A DNA stretch of 53,144 nt from GCA-002282575 sp964646525 (GCA_964646525.1 CAZYER010000006.1:1-53144); one strand, 5' to 3'. Shown: positions 42,218 through 52,111, counted from the first letter of the stretch. Notes: generated from the sequence alone by a model not told the origin. Numbers and translations are program-made.

Positions 42218-43341
42218 AGGTGATGATTGCCGCAGCAGGAACGGGTGGGCATGTGTTTCCTGGTTTGGCGGTAGCCGAAGTGTTGAAGCAACAGGGTCAT
42301 GACGTGGTGTGGTTGGGTACAGAACAGGGTAAGGTGGTGCAGTGGGTTGAGCAGACCGATGTGCCATTGTGTGCTATTGCTATGCGGGGTGTGCGCGGTA
42401 AGGGCTGGCGCGGCTGGTTAACTGCGCCCGTTCAGTTGTGGCAAGCCTGGCGGCAAGCTGTGCAACATCTGCGTCAGCAACGACCCGATGTGCTCTTGGT
42501 CATGGGAGGTTATGTTTCGGTTCCAGCTGGTTTGGCGGCGCGTTGGTTGGGTATTCCGCTGGTTGTGCACGAACAAAATTCGGTGGTGGGTTTGAGTAAT
42601 CGCTTGTTGGCACCGATTAGCCAATTATTGCTATTGGGCTTGTCTTTGCAGTCAGTGCCAATGGGATGGACGCGAGCGAATTGGGTAGGTAATCCGTTAC
42701 GCGCCATGTTGCAACGTCAGATCAAGACAGTGCCAGCACGACCTTTACGTGTTTTGGTCATCGGTGGCAGTCAAGGAGCACAGTTCCTTAATGAACGGCT
42801 ACCTGAGGTAATGCGTGATTGGTCAGCGCGTCATGAGTTGAGTTTATGGCATCAAACCGGTATGCAAATGCATGTACAGGTAGAGATGGCTTATCAGCAA
42901 GTAGGAGTCGAGGCGCGCGTGGATGAATTCATTCACCATATGGGCGAAGCCTACGCTTGGGCTGACGTGGTGATTGCGCGATCAGGTGCGTTAACCGTTA
43001 CGGAATTATCTCAGGCGGCGCGACCAGCGTTATTCATTCCTTTCCCTTATGCGGTCGATGATCATCAATATAGCAACACACTCTCCCTAGTTAAGCTTGG
43101 AGTAGCTGACGTGCTACGTCAATCAGAGGCGAGTGTTGAGGCCTTACGTGAACGATTGAGCGATTATATATACAATCCGCAATGTTTAAGTCATCGCTAT
43201 GCACTGCTCAATCAGCAAGCAGAAAATAGAGCAGCGGAACAGGTTGTGCAAATTTTAATGGACTTAGTGATGCCATCGCATACCGAAGGTCTCGGAACGA
43301 AAACAACAGCAGAAAAAGAACAACAGGAAATTACGTTATGA
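42214..43341 (+). CDS. murG: UDP-GlcNAc:lipid I N-acetylglucosaminyltransferase MurG
   Basis: Converts lipid I to lipid II at the cytoplasmic membrane face. The 375-residue GT-B protein has AAAGTGGHVFPGLAVAE (first glycine loop), GGYVSVPAGLAARWLG, the VVHEQNSVVG motif, and VIARSGALTVTEL. The frame opens at 42097, but ATG 42214 overlaps the ftsW stop and matches the family N-terminus. It is about 20 residues longer than E. coli MurG because of a C-terminal tail ending TEGLGTKTTAEKEQQEITL. Confidence 0.96.
   Translation: MKVMIAAAGTGGHVFPGLAVAEVLKQQGHDVVWLGTEQGKVVQWVEQTDVPLCAIAMRGVRGKGWRGWLTAPVQLWQAWRQAVQHLRQQRPDVLLVMGGYVSVPAGLAARWLGIPLVVHEQNSVVGLSNRLLAPISQLLLLGLSLQSVPMGWTRANWVGNPLRAMLQRQIKTVPARPLRVLVIGGSQGAQFLNERLPEVMRDWSARHELSLWHQTGMQMHVQVEMAYQQVGVEARVDEFIHHMGEAYAWADVVIARSGALTVTELSQAARPALFIPFPYAVDDHQYSNTLSLVKLGVADVLRQSEASVEALRERLSDYIYNPQCLSHRYALLNQQAENRAAEQVVQILMDLVMPSHTEGLGTKTTAEKEQQEITL
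43280..43304 (+). repeat. 25-bp exact repeat in the murG 3' end (copy 2)
   Basis: Identical to 42168-42192 and in the same codon frame (TEGLGTKT). It lies 33 nt upstream of the murC start. The two copies flank the murG coding region almost exactly. Confidence 0.85.
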
Positions 43342-44726
43342 GCATGTCACAAAGGGTGCGCCGTATTCATTTGGTCGGGATTGGTGGTTCGGGTATGTCG
43401 GGCATTGCTGAAGTCCTTTTGACACAGGGTTTTATCGTTAGTGGTTCGGATGCGAAAGCTTCAGCCGTTACCGCTCATTTGAGTGCCTTGGGTGCACAGG
43501 TCAGCATTGGTCATGATGCTAGCCTAGTGCAAGATGCCGATGTGGTTGTGGCTTCTACCGCTATTGCTAAAGATAACCTCGAACTGGTGGCGGCGCGAGC
43601 GGCACGAGTACCTGTTATTCCACGTGCCGAAATGTTGGCTGAAATGATGCGCAGTAAATTTGGTATTGCCGTGGCAGGAACACATGGCAAAACCACCACC
43701 ACCAGTTTGGTCGCCAGCGTGTTAGCAGAAGCAGGATTAGATCCGACTTATGTGATTGGTGGTCGTTTGAATAAAACGGGTACTCATGCCTGTTTGGGGG
43801 CAAGTGATTATTTGGTGGCAGAAGCAGATGAATCGGATGCTTCATTCCTCTACTTAAAGCCGATGATGAGTATTGTCACCAATATTGATGCTGACCACAT
43901 GGAAACCTATGGTGGCAGCTTTGAAGTCTTGACCGATACCTTTTCACAATTTTTGCACCATTTGCCCTTTTATGGGTTGGCGATTGTGTGTATTGACGAT
44001 GCTGGCGTGCAAGGCTTGTTGCCGCGCATTACGCGTCCGATTGTGCGTTATGGTCTGAGTGAAGGTGCGGATATTCGTGCGATCAACATTCAGCACCAAG
44101 GGTTACGCTCTAGTTTTACCGTGCAGGCACATCAGCAGGCTCCTTTTGATGTTACCTTGAATATTCCCGGTGAGCATAATGTGCGTAATGCCTTGGCGAC
44201 CATCGCAGTTGCCTTAGAATTGGGGGTGGCCATTGATGCCATTCAACGCGCCCTAGCACAATTTCACGGTGTGGGTCGTCGCTTTGATGTGTATGCCGAT
44301 CGTTCTTTGTTCGATAAGTCAGTGACGCTGGTGGATGATTATGGTCATCACCCGACCGAATTAGCTGCTGTGTTAAGAACAGCGAGAATCGCTTTTGCCC
44401 AGCAGCGTCTGGTATCTGTTTTTCAACCGCATCGTTACACACGTACACGTGATCTGCTCGATGATTTTGCTGCCGCTTTAATGTTAGCCGATGTGGTGGT
44501 GCTCTTGCCCGTTTATTCGGCAGGTGAAACGCCGATTGCAGGTGCTGACAGCAAAGCGATTGCTCAAGCCATGCGATTAAGGGGCTTTAATAGCGTGTTG
44601 GTGGCAGATAGTATGGCGCAACTCAATGCCGTGGCGAAAGGTCTGCTCTTAGATGGCGACGTAGTGTTGACCATGGGGGCGGGTGATATTGGACAACTCA
44701 GTAAACAATGGCGGGAGGAAGCCTGA
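43338..44726 (+). CDS. murC: UDP-MurNAc--L-alanine ligase MurC
   Basis: Adds the first amino acid to UDP-MurNAc. The 462-residue Mur ligase has HLVGIGGSGMSGIAEVL, VAGTHGKTTTTSLVASVL (ATP site), EADESDASFL and VDDYGHHPTEL. It overlaps murG by 4 bp and the ddl start by 1 bp. In many gammaproteobacteria murB follows murC; here ddl follows directly, as in E. coli and Pseudomonas. Confidence 0.97.
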   Translation: MSMSQRVRRIHLVGIGGSGMSGIAEVLLTQGFIVSGSDAKASAVTAHLSALGAQVSIGHDASLVQDADVVVASTAIAKDNLELVAARAARVPVIPRAEMLAEMMRSKFGIAVAGTHGKTTTTSLVASVLAEAGLDPTYVIGGRLNKTGTHACLGASDYLVAEADESDASFLYLKPMMSIVTNIDADHMETYGGSFEVLTDTFSQFLHHLPFYGLAIVCIDDAGVQGLLPRITRPIVRYGLSEGADIRAINIQHQGLRSSFTVQAHQQAPFDVTLNIPGEHNVRNALATIAVALELGVAIDAIQRALAQFHGVGRRFDVYADRSLFDKSVTLVDDYGHHPTELAAVLRTARIAFAQQRLVSVFQPHRYTRTRDLLDDFAAALMLADVVVLLPVYSAGETPIAGADSKAIAQAMRLRGFNSVLVADSMAQLNAVAKGLLLDGDVVLTMGAGDIGQLSKQWREEA

Positions 44727-45640
44727 TGCAGAACAAACCAATCATTGCCGTATTGCGTGGTGGCAGCGCTAATGAACGTGAGATTTCATTACGTTCGGGC
44801 GCGGCGGTTGTTGAGGGCTTGCAACTAGCAGGCTATGAGGTGCTTGACTGGTCTGTTGATGGGTTGACTGATGTGATTGCGTTAGTGCAAAAAGCGCCTC
44901 GACCTTTATTGGTGTTTAATGTGTTGCACGGTCGCGGTGGTGAAGATGGTCAGTTGCAAGCCCTGTTAGATGTGCTGAAAGTGCCTTACACGGGAAGCGG
45001 CTTATTGGCAAGCGCCTTATCGATGGATAAGGTAGTGACCAAACGCATTTGGCAAGCGATGGGACTGCCAACGGCGGATTATTACGAGGTCACTCAGGAA
45101 TCCCTAGCGACTTTTGACGTAGACGCAGTGCGTTATCCTGTGATGGTAAAACCGGCACGAGAAGGGTCGAGTATTGGTATGTTCAAAGTCGATAGTGCGG
45201 ATAACATGCGTGACGCATTAAATCAGGCACTGACCTTTGATGACCATGTGTTGGTGGAATCATGGATTGACGGTGCTGAATATACGGTAGCGATTTTAGG
45301 CGACCAAGCGTTACCGATGATTCAACTGAAAACACCTAATGTGTTTTACGATTTTGAAGCCAAGTATCAAGCCAATACCACCGAATATCTCTGCCCGTGT
45401 GGACTGTCTGCGGAAGTAGAAGAGGGTATTCAAGCCTTGGCGCTGAAAGCTTTTCATGCTTTGGGTGCTAAAACCTGGGGAAGAATCGATGTAATGATCG
45501 ACCAGCAAGGACAACCTTGGTTACTGGAGTTGAACACGGTACCGGGTATGACCGATCATAGCTTGGTACCCATGGCAGCGAAACAAGCTGGGTTGAGTTT
45601 TGATCAGTTGGTTGATCGTTTGGTGCAGTTGTCCCTATGA
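44726..45640 (+). CDS. ddl: D-alanine--D-alanine ligase
   Basis: Makes the D-Ala-D-Ala dipeptide used by MurF. The 304-residue ATP-grasp enzyme has AVLRGGSANEREISLRSG, LHGRGGEDGQLQALLD, PAREGSSIGM and LLELNTVPGMTDHSLVP. The frame opens at 44708, but ATG 44726 (TGATG overlap with murC) has GGGAGGAA upstream. It is equivalent to ddlB of other dcw clusters. Confidence 0.96.
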   Translation: MQNKPIIAVLRGGSANEREISLRSGAAVVEGLQLAGYEVLDWSVDGLTDVIALVQKAPRPLLVFNVLHGRGGEDGQLQALLDVLKVPYTGSGLLASALSMDKVVTKRIWQAMGLPTADYYEVTQESLATFDVDAVRYPVMVKPAREGSSIGMFKVDSADNMRDALNQALTFDDHVLVESWIDGAEYTVAILGDQALPMIQLKTPNVFYDFEAKYQANTTEYLCPCGLSAEVEEGIQALALKAFHALGAKTWGRIDVMIDQQGQPWLLELNTVPGMTDHSLVPMAAKQAGLSFDQLVDRLVQLSL

Positions 45641-46404
45641 ATTTTTTGTCGCGAGCATGGCAGAAGCTAAAGCGTTGGTTCTTGTGGTTTGGCAAGGCAA
45701 TGTTGCTGACCCTGTTCGCAGGCGTGCTCACTTGGGCAGGATTGCAAGCTTGGCAGCTGTGGAATGGTCACCAGCAGGGTGAACTGATTCAGGTCAAACT
45801 GGTGAATGAAGATGCCAAGGTAACGGAAGCCGAATTGACCGAGCTGCTTCGACCGCAATTGGGTATTGGTTTTTGGCAGTTAGACCTGCCCAGTATTCGT
45901 AAATTAGTTGAAAGTCATCCCTGGGTAGCTCATGCCGAAGTGTCTCGTTTTTGGCCTAGTACTCTGCGTATAGAAATTGTCGAACAGATTCCAGTAGCAC
46001 GTTGGGGTGATACGGGATTCGTTAATCAACTGGGTGAGATTTTTTATCCCAGCCAGGTGGTTGAATTACCCGATTTGATTCGTTTATCGGCGGTCAATCC
46101 AGAGCCTCTAGCGGTATTGTCTATGCTCAAGCAGGTATTAGAATTGATTAATCCTTATGGTCTGCACGTTGTAGCCATGCACCGATTGGCCGATGAAAGT
46201 TGGCATCTGTGGTTAGTCAATGGTGATGAATGGTTACTTCCCAAACAGGATACGATGCTCGATTTAAAACAATTGTTGGTGCTTTACGGCAGTATTCCGA
46301 AACAAGAAGGGACAAAGATGCGTATTGATCTTCGTTATCGTGATGGTTTTGCGGTAAAATGGCAACCAATAGAAAATTCCACACCGTCAGAAAGTCAACC
46401 CTAG
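45637..46404 (+). CDS. ftsQ: Cell-division protein FtsQ
   Basis: Bitopic scaffold of the FtsQLB complex. The 255-residue protein has a basic cytoplasmic N-terminus, one transmembrane helix (about residues 20-40), a POTRA-like domain (about 50-120, including LVESHPWVAHAEVSRFWPSTLRIEIVEQIPVARW in pieces), and a C-terminal beta domain. It overlaps ddl by 4 bp and is followed by ftsA after 8 bp. Confidence 0.93.
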   Translation: MNFLSRAWQKLKRWFLWFGKAMLLTLFAGVLTWAGLQAWQLWNGHQQGELIQVKLVNEDAKVTEAELTELLRPQLGIGFWQLDLPSIRKLVESHPWVAHAEVSRFWPSTLRIEIVEQIPVARWGDTGFVNQLGEIFYPSQVVELPDLIRLSAVNPEPLAVLSMLKQVLELINPYGLHVVAMHRLADESWHLWLVNGDEWLLPKQDTMLDLKQLLVLYGSIPKQEGTKMRIDLRYRDGFAVKWQPIENSTPSESQP

Positions 46405-46412
46405 GAAATATT

Positions 46413-47696
46413 ATGGCTCGCAATAAAAAACAAGCACCCAATGTTGTCGTTGTGTTAGATATTGGCACGTCAAAAATTGTTGCCCTCGTTGCCAAAGTGA
46501 GTCATCACGGTCGCATGGAGTTGATTGGCATGGGGCGTCACCCTTCGCGCGGTCTGCGTCGTGGCGTGGTTGTGGATATTGATGCTACTGTTGATGCCAT
46601 TCAACATGCTGTTGATGCTGCCGAGCAAATGGCTGGCGTGACCATTGAGCACGCTTATGTTGGTATTGCGGGTAGCCATGTTAAGAGCTACAACCAACAC
46701 AGCATGGTGACCGTTTCAGGCGATGAAATTGGCACCAATGACGTAGAACGTGTGGTTGATGATGCGGTAAAGCGCATTTCCATTCCAGGGGATCAAAAAC
46801 CACTGCATATTTTAACTCAAGAGTTTATCGTCGATAATCAACCCGGCATTCGTCAGCCAGTGGGTATGGCTGGCGTTTCTTTGGAAGCTCGTGTTCACAT
46901 GATTACGGGTGCGGTTTCAGCGGTGCGTAATCTAACGCGCTGTGTCGAAAACTGTGGTTTGAAAGTAGACGATGTGGTGTTAGAGCAACTGGCTTCTGCC
47001 GAGGCAGTATTATTGCAAGATGAGAAAGATTTGGGAGTCTGCCTGATTGATATTGGTGCGGGTACGACCGATGTCGCTGTTATTTTACAAGGTGCGATGC
47101 ACTACACTGCCGTGATTCCTGTCGGTGGTGATCAGGTCACCAATGATATCGCTGCTGTATTACGCACTCCCATTCATGCAGCCGAAGACATTAAACGCAA
47201 CTACGGTTGCGCTTTGCCCCTGTTAGTCAGTCCCGATGAAGAAATTGAAGTCGCTAGTGTCGGTGATAGACCTGCGCGTATGATTAAGCGTCACACCCTA
47301 GTAGATGTCGTCGAAGCGCGTTTTGCCGAGATTTTCCAACTGGTGCAACAAGAATTGCATGTCAGTGGCTATGATCAGGCGATTCGTGCAGGCGGTATTG
47401 TGTTAACCGGTGGCTCATCACAGATTGAAGGGTGTGTTGAGTTGGCTGAAGAAATTTTTGGTATGCCAGTACGCTTAGGTTTGCCTGAAACTAAGGGTGG
47501 GTTGAGTACGCAGCTACGTGATGCTTCCTATGCTACTGGTGTTGGTTTACTAAAATATGCCAGCGAGCATATTGATGGTATTACCCTAAGTGAAAGTGAC
47601 GATGATGTCACGGAAACTATTATTCATACGCGCCCCAGTCGTGAAGAGTCTGGCATGATGGATAAAATGAAGTCTTGGTTTGCTCGTCATTTCTAA
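46413..47696 (+). CDS. ftsA: Cell-division protein FtsA
   Basis: Actin-like ATPase that tethers FtsZ to the membrane. The 427-residue protein has VVLDIGTSKIVALVA (phosphate 1), LIDIGAGTTDVAV (phosphate 2), GGIVLTGGSSQIEG and a C-terminal amphipathic helix (MMDKMKSWFARHF) for membrane binding. The frame opens at 46359, but ATG 46413 with AGGAAA upstream fits the family. No ftsZ follows, which is unusual. Confidence 0.96.
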   Translation: MARNKKQAPNVVVVLDIGTSKIVALVAKVSHHGRMELIGMGRHPSRGLRRGVVVDIDATVDAIQHAVDAAEQMAGVTIEHAYVGIAGSHVKSYNQHSMVTVSGDEIGTNDVERVVDDAVKRISIPGDQKPLHILTQEFIVDNQPGIRQPVGMAGVSLEARVHMITGAVSAVRNLTRCVENCGLKVDDVVLEQLASAEAVLLQDEKDLGVCLIDIGAGTTDVAVILQGAMHYTAVIPVGGDQVTNDIAAVLRTPIHAAEDIKRNYGCALPLLVSPDEEIEVASVGDRPARMIKRHTLVDVVEARFAEIFQLVQQELHVSGYDQAIRAGGIVLTGGSSQIEGCVELAEEIFGMPVRLGLPETKGGLSTQLRDASYATGVGLLKYASEHIDGITLSESDDDVTETIIHTRPSREESGMMDKMKSWFARHF

Positions 47697-47747
47697 GGTT
47701 TCATTGGCTAGCTTGAACGAGAGTTCGTCAGTTCGAGTGATTGCTTG

Positions 47748-47756
47748 TGCTATAAT
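47748..47756 (+). promoter_or_regulatory. Extended -10 promoter of lpxC
   Basis: TGC-TATAAT, an extended -10 with perfect hexamer, lies in the ftsA-lpxC gap. No good -35 is visible, as expected for the extended type. Initiation near 47763 leaves a leader of about 22 nt before ATG 47785. Confidence 0.65.
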
Positions 47757-47784
47757 GTGCTAATTTTTCATGGAAAGTGAACCG

Positions 47785-48699
47785 ATGCTAAAGCAACGGA
47801 CTATTAAAAACCCGATTCGAGCGCGCGGCGTGGGGCTGCATACTGGTCATCATGGTCTGATGACCATGCGTCCCGCTCCAGTGAATACGGGTATCGTATT
47901 TCGTCGCGTCGATCTTGATCCAGTCGTTGAAATTCCCGTTAATCCGAATGCGGTTACTGAGACGGTGCTCTGCACCACACTCAGTCATGGTGACGCAAAA
48001 ATTTCGACGGTAGAACATCTGATGTCGGCATTGGCGGGTTTTGGTATCGATAATCTTTATATTGATTGTGATACCGATGAAGTGCCCATTATGGATGGCA
48101 GTGCCTCCCATTTTATTTTTCTGTTGCAATCGGCAGGTATTGCAGAGCAGGAAGCCGATAAGCGATTTATTCGTATTAAAAAGCCCATTCGTATTGAAAC
48201 CGACAAAGGAGATTGGGCACAGTTTGAACCTTATGAAGGATTTAAACTGAGCTTCAGTATTGACTTTGATCATCCTGCTTTTGATGAAACGGCTAACCAT
48301 ATTGTCATCGAGTTTTCATCGACCAGTTATTTGAAAGAAATCAGTCGCGCGCGTACCTTCGGCTTTATGAAAGACGTGGAAGCCTTGCGAAAACGGAATC
48401 TCGCCTTGGGCGGCAGTTTAGAAAATGCCATTGTATTAGATGAAAATGGTGTGATGAATCCCGAAGGATTGCGTAACCAAGATGAGTTTGTGCGTCATAA
48501 AGTGCTTGATGCGGTCGGTGATTTATACATGATTGGTTCGGGTATTGTCGGTGCTTTTTCTGCCTACCGCTCGGGTCATGCGTTGAATAATAAATTGTTA
48601 CGCAGGTTATTGGCTCAACCCGATGCCTGGGAATATACCAGTTTGTCTGACTTGGCTGGTGCGATCAGTTACGAAGAAAATCCGGGTGCGATCAGTTAA
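47785..48699 (+). CDS. lpxC: UDP-3-O-acyl-GlcNAc deacetylase LpxC
   Basis: Zinc enzyme for the committed step of lipid A synthesis. The 304-residue product has IRARGVGLHTGHHG, STVEHLMSALAGFGIDN (zinc His), PIMDGSA, and HKVLDAVGDLYMIG with the other zinc ligands. The frame opens at 47770, but ATG 47785 has GGAAAG upstream and matches the family start. It probably has its own promoter, separate from the dcw operon. Confidence 0.97.
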   Translation: MLKQRTIKNPIRARGVGLHTGHHGLMTMRPAPVNTGIVFRRVDLDPVVEIPVNPNAVTETVLCTTLSHGDAKISTVEHLMSALAGFGIDNLYIDCDTDEVPIMDGSASHFIFLLQSAGIAEQEADKRFIRIKKPIRIETDKGDWAQFEPYEGFKLSFSIDFDHPAFDETANHIVIEFSSTSYLKEISRARTFGFMKDVEALRKRNLALGGSLENAIVLDENGVMNPEGLRNQDEFVRHKVLDAVGDLYMIGSGIVGAFSAYRSGHALNNKLLRRLLAQPDAWEYTSLSDLAGAISYEENPGAIS

Positions 48700-48705
48700 G
48701 CGAAT

Positions 48706-49146
48706 CTAGTTACCCAGTTCTGGCTTTGCCGCAAGTTGCTCAATCAGTCTTTCGAGGGCTTGCGTTAGAGGTTCTTGTGGGGTTAATTTTTGGCTGAGTG
48801 CGATTAATGATGCCAGTTCAGTTTCATTGGGTGGTGTGCGCATGAAACTTTTGGCTGTTATGGGTTGTTCAGTTCGTTGCGCGGCAATATGAACATGAAG
48901 CTCGGACACTCGCTGATTGTCACAAGCGCTCAATAGTTGACGACTGCTTAGGCGAAAACGGCTGACCCAGGTAGCACTGGTGGTGAGTAGGTGCAGTTGA
49001 TGATTGTCAATATAAGCGTCTAGCAGTGCGTGTTGTGCTTTTTCCGACAAACAGGAGCCTAAGCGTTCACGCAAACTCAATCTGTCGGCGAGTTGTTGCG
49101 TTAAATTAGCCAGTTGAGGCTGGTGGCGAGAAAATAGGGTTTGCAT
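48706..49146 (-). CDS. dciA: DciA-type (DUF721) replicative helicase loader
   Basis: A 146-residue protein of the DUF721 family, whose members (DciA) help load DnaB in bacteria lacking DnaC. The KH-like core is about residues 15-80 (LHLLTTSATWVSRFRLSSRQLL). It lies on the minus strand between lpxC and secA, the same location as the DUF721 gene in Pseudomonas. It is convergent with lpxC (6-bp gap) and divergent from secA. Confidence 0.8.
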   Translation of the reverse strand: MQTLFSRHQPQLANLTQQLADRLSLRERLGSCLSEKAQHALLDAYIDNHQLHLLTTSATWVSRFRLSSRQLLSACDNQRVSELHVHIAAQRTEQPITAKSFMRTPPNETELASLIALSQKLTPQEPLTQALERLIEQLAAKPELGN

Positions 49147-49230
49147 TTGGCGTTAGGCTCGTGGGCTTATCAGTCAATATAGAATGGTTCAATATTTAGC
49201 AATTAAGACATAGTTTACTGGAAAAATGAC

Positions 49231-51975
49231 ATGATCTCTCGACTCATTAAAACAATTTTTGGTTCACGTCATGAGCGTTTGGTAAAAGGTTATCGTAAGC
49301 GCGTTCAAGCCATTAATGCCTTAGAACCCGGTATGCAAGCCCTAAGCGACGAAGCCTTATCAGCGAAAACCGCCGAGTTTAAAGCCCGTCTAGTGCAAGG
49401 TGAGCGTCTTGAAAATCTGATGACTGAAGCCTTTGCCGTGGTTCGTGAGGCAGCGGTTCGTGTGTTTGCTATGCGTCATTTCGATGTACAAATGATTGGC
49501 GGCATGGTGCTGAACGATGGTCGTATTGCCGAAATGCTCACGGGTGAAGGTAAAACCCTGACCAGTACCTTGGCCATTTATCTAAATGCTCTGTCGGGCG
49601 AGGGTGTGCATGTCATTACCGTCAACGATTATTTAGCCCAACGTGACGCGGCCTTAATGGGGCAGCTTTATGGCTTTTTAGGCTTAACCACGGGTGTGAT
49701 TTTGTCGGGTCACCAACAAGGTGCCGACGAAAAGCGTGCTGCCTATGCCTGTGACGTGACCTATGGCACGAATAATGAATTTGGTTTTGATTACTTGCGT
49801 GACAACATGGTGATGTCGTCAGCTGAGCGTGTACAGCGTGGACTCAATTATGCGGTGATTGACGAAGTGGATTCGATTCTGATTGACGAAGCCCGTACAC
49901 CGTTAATTATTTCGGGTGCCAGTGAAGATAAAAGTGCTATTTATGTCGCCATCAATCAAATCACGCCACACTTAACCAAGCAAATTGGTGAAGGTGATGA
50001 GGTTGAGCAAGCAGGCGACTTCACGCTAGACGAAAAAACACGTCAGGTATTGCTGACTGAACAAGGGCATACGCACGTTGAACAGTTATTGGCAGAAGCA
50101 GGCTTATTGGCGCAAGGATCTAGCTTGTATGATGTGGGTAATATTGCCCTGATGCATCATGTGTTAGCCAGCTTAAAAGCGCACCATATTTTTACCCGCA
50201 ATAAAGATTACATCATCAAGGAAGGTGACATCGTCATTATTGACGAATTTACGGGTCGTCAAATGGCGGGTCGTCGTTGGTCGGAGGGTATTCACCAAGC
50301 GATTGAAGCGAAAGAAGGGGTGTCGATTCAAGCCGAAAGCCAAACTTTGGCTTCCATCACTTTCCAAAACTATTTCCGTCAATACAAACGCCTGTCGGGT
50401 ATGACGGGTACAGCCGATACCGAAGCGGCTGAGTTGATGCAGATTTATAAACTCGAAGTGGTACCGATTCCACCGAATCGCCCTGTGCAGCGTGTTGATA
50501 GTCAAGATGCTGTTTATATGACGCAAAAAGACAAATATGCTGCTATTGTTGACGATATTGAACAACGTCGTGCAGCGGGTCAGCCGATTTTGGTGGGTAC
50601 AGCGTCGATTGAAGCGTCTGAGTTATTGTCAGCTTACTTAACGCAAAAGCATATCGCGCATGAAATTCTCAATGCGAAACAGCACGAGCGCGAGGCCTAT
50701 ATTATTGCGCAAGCGGGACGCCCTAGTGCGGTGACCATCGCCACCAATATGGCAGGTCGTGGTACGGATATTGTGCTGGGCGGCAACTGGGAAATGGAAG
50801 CTAAAGCCTTGGGCGATGCTGATCCAGCGCATATCGAGGCGATTAAAGCAGAATGGCAAACGCGCCATGAAGCGGTCAAAGCCTCAGGTGGGCTGCATGT
50901 GATTGGTACCGAGCGTCACGAGTCGCGCCGTATCGATAACCAGTTGCGTGGTCGTTCGGGTCGTCAGGGTGATCCTGGCTCTAGCCGTTTTTACTTGTCG
51001 TTAGAAGATGATTTATTGCGTATTTTTGCCGGTGATAAATTGCGTGGCATGATGCAGAAATTGGGCATGAAAGAGGGTGATGTGATTGAGCACCCTTGGC
51101 TTAATCGTTCGATTGAAAACGCCCAGCGTAAAGTTGAAGGTCGTAACTTTGATGTGCGTAAACAATTACTAGAATACGACAATGTGGCGAACGATCAACG
51201 CCAAGCCATTTACGCACAGCGTAATGATATTCTCGACGCGCAAGAGCTGAGCGATTGGATGAGTGAGATGCGATTGGATGTGATGAATCGTGTTATTGAT
51301 CTCTACATGCCAGTCGCTAGTCTAGAAGAGGAATGGAACCTAGAGGGATTGGAACATGCCTTAGCGGAAAACTTTGGTCAATCCTTCCCCGTTAAACAAT
51401 GGGTGGCTGAAGATGCACGCTTAAACGAGGCTGGTATTCGTGCTCGCATTCTGGAAGGCCTAGAAGCCAGCTATGCCGCTAAACGCGAGTCCTTTGGTGC
51501 AGACTTAATGAATCATTTAGAACGCGTATTCCTGTTGCAGACTTTAGACCATTTGTGGCGTGAACACCTAGCCAGTATGGATTATTTACGCGCGGGTATT
51601 CATTTACGGGGTTATGCGCAGAAAAATCCAGTACAGGAGTTTAAGCGTGAAGCCTTTGAAATGTTCCGCGCCTTTATGGATAACGTCAAACTGGAAACAG
51701 TTAAAGCACTATCCTTAGTACGAGTGCGCAGTGAAGAGGAAATTGCGGCACTGGAAGCGCTAGAGCGCTCTCAGCAACCAGAACTAATTGCTGAACACAA
51801 CGAAGCGGCCAATGTTTATGGACATGAGCCAGCACCAGGACCCAGCTTTGCAGGTGATCCTTTGCCAGAGGGAAATCGTCCGCTGGTGCGCCATGATCCT
51901 AAGGTTGGACGTAATGATCCTTGTCCTTGCGGTTCGGGTAAAAAATACAAGCAGTGCTGCGGTAAGTTAGCGTGA
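49231..51975 (+). CDS. secA: Preprotein translocase ATPase SecA
   Basis: Motor of the Sec pathway. The 914-residue protein has the DEAD-like motor with MLTGEGKTLTSTL (Walker A), VIDEVDSILIDEARTPLIISG (DEVD), the TNMAGRGTDI motif VI region and QLRGRSGRQGDPGSSRF. The C-terminal zinc domain CPCGSGKKYKQCCG, which binds SecB, is intact. It is flanked by lpxC-dciA and closed by a terminator at 52000. Confidence 0.98.
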   Translation: MISRLIKTIFGSRHERLVKGYRKRVQAINALEPGMQALSDEALSAKTAEFKARLVQGERLENLMTEAFAVVREAAVRVFAMRHFDVQMIGGMVLNDGRIAEMLTGEGKTLTSTLAIYLNALSGEGVHVITVNDYLAQRDAALMGQLYGFLGLTTGVILSGHQQGADEKRAAYACDVTYGTNNEFGFDYLRDNMVMSSAERVQRGLNYAVIDEVDSILIDEARTPLIISGASEDKSAIYVAINQITPHLTKQIGEGDEVEQAGDFTLDEKTRQVLLTEQGHTHVEQLLAEAGLLAQGSSLYDVGNIALMHHVLASLKAHHIFTRNKDYIIKEGDIVIIDEFTGRQMAGRRWSEGIHQAIEAKEGVSIQAESQTLASITFQNYFRQYKRLSGMTGTADTEAAELMQIYKLEVVPIPPNRPVQRVDSQDAVYMTQKDKYAAIVDDIEQRRAAGQPILVGTASIEASELLSAYLTQKHIAHEILNAKQHEREAYIIAQAGRPSAVTIATNMAGRGTDIVLGGNWEMEAKALGDADPAHIEAIKAEWQTRHEAVKASGGLHVIGTERHESRRIDNQLRGRSGRQGDPGSSRFYLSLEDDLLRIFAGDKLRGMMQKLGMKEGDVIEHPWLNRSIENAQRKVEGRNFDVRKQLLEYDNVANDQRQAIYAQRNDILDAQELSDWMSEMRLDVMNRVIDLYMPVASLEEEWNLEGLEHALAENFGQSFPVKQWVAEDARLNEAGIRARILEGLEASYAAKRESFGADLMNHLERVFLLQTLDHLWREHLASMDYLRAGIHLRGYAQKNPVQEFKREAFEMFRAFMDNVKLETVKALSLVRVRSEEEIAALEALERSQQPELIAEHNEAANVYGHEPAPGPSFAGDPLPEGNRPLVRHDPKVGRNDPCPCGSGKKYKQCCGKLA

Positions 51976-51999
51976 CCCGTTTATGGTATTAAGCTGAGT

Positions 52000-52026
52000 A
52001 AAAAGCGATCGAAAGGTCGCTTTTTT
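52000..52026 (+). terminator. Terminator of secA
   Basis: AAAAAGCGATC and GGTCGCTTTTTT pair (one wobble) around a C-GAAA-G tetraloop, followed by a T-tract. The A-tract on the left lets it serve the opposite strand (toxin-antitoxin side) as well. Confidence 0.88.
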
Positions 52027-52111
52027 ATTGGTGTTTATGAATGAGTTTGGTGCCCCAATTAAGGTATGAGCAACCGCTATCATTAACTTGTTTTGCATAA
52101 ATTATATGAAT

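Noticed and set aside
47788..48300. A 170-codon minus-strand frame opposite lpxC
   Set aside because: It lies wholly inside lpxC, has no recognisable domain and no ribosome binding site, so it is a chance frame.
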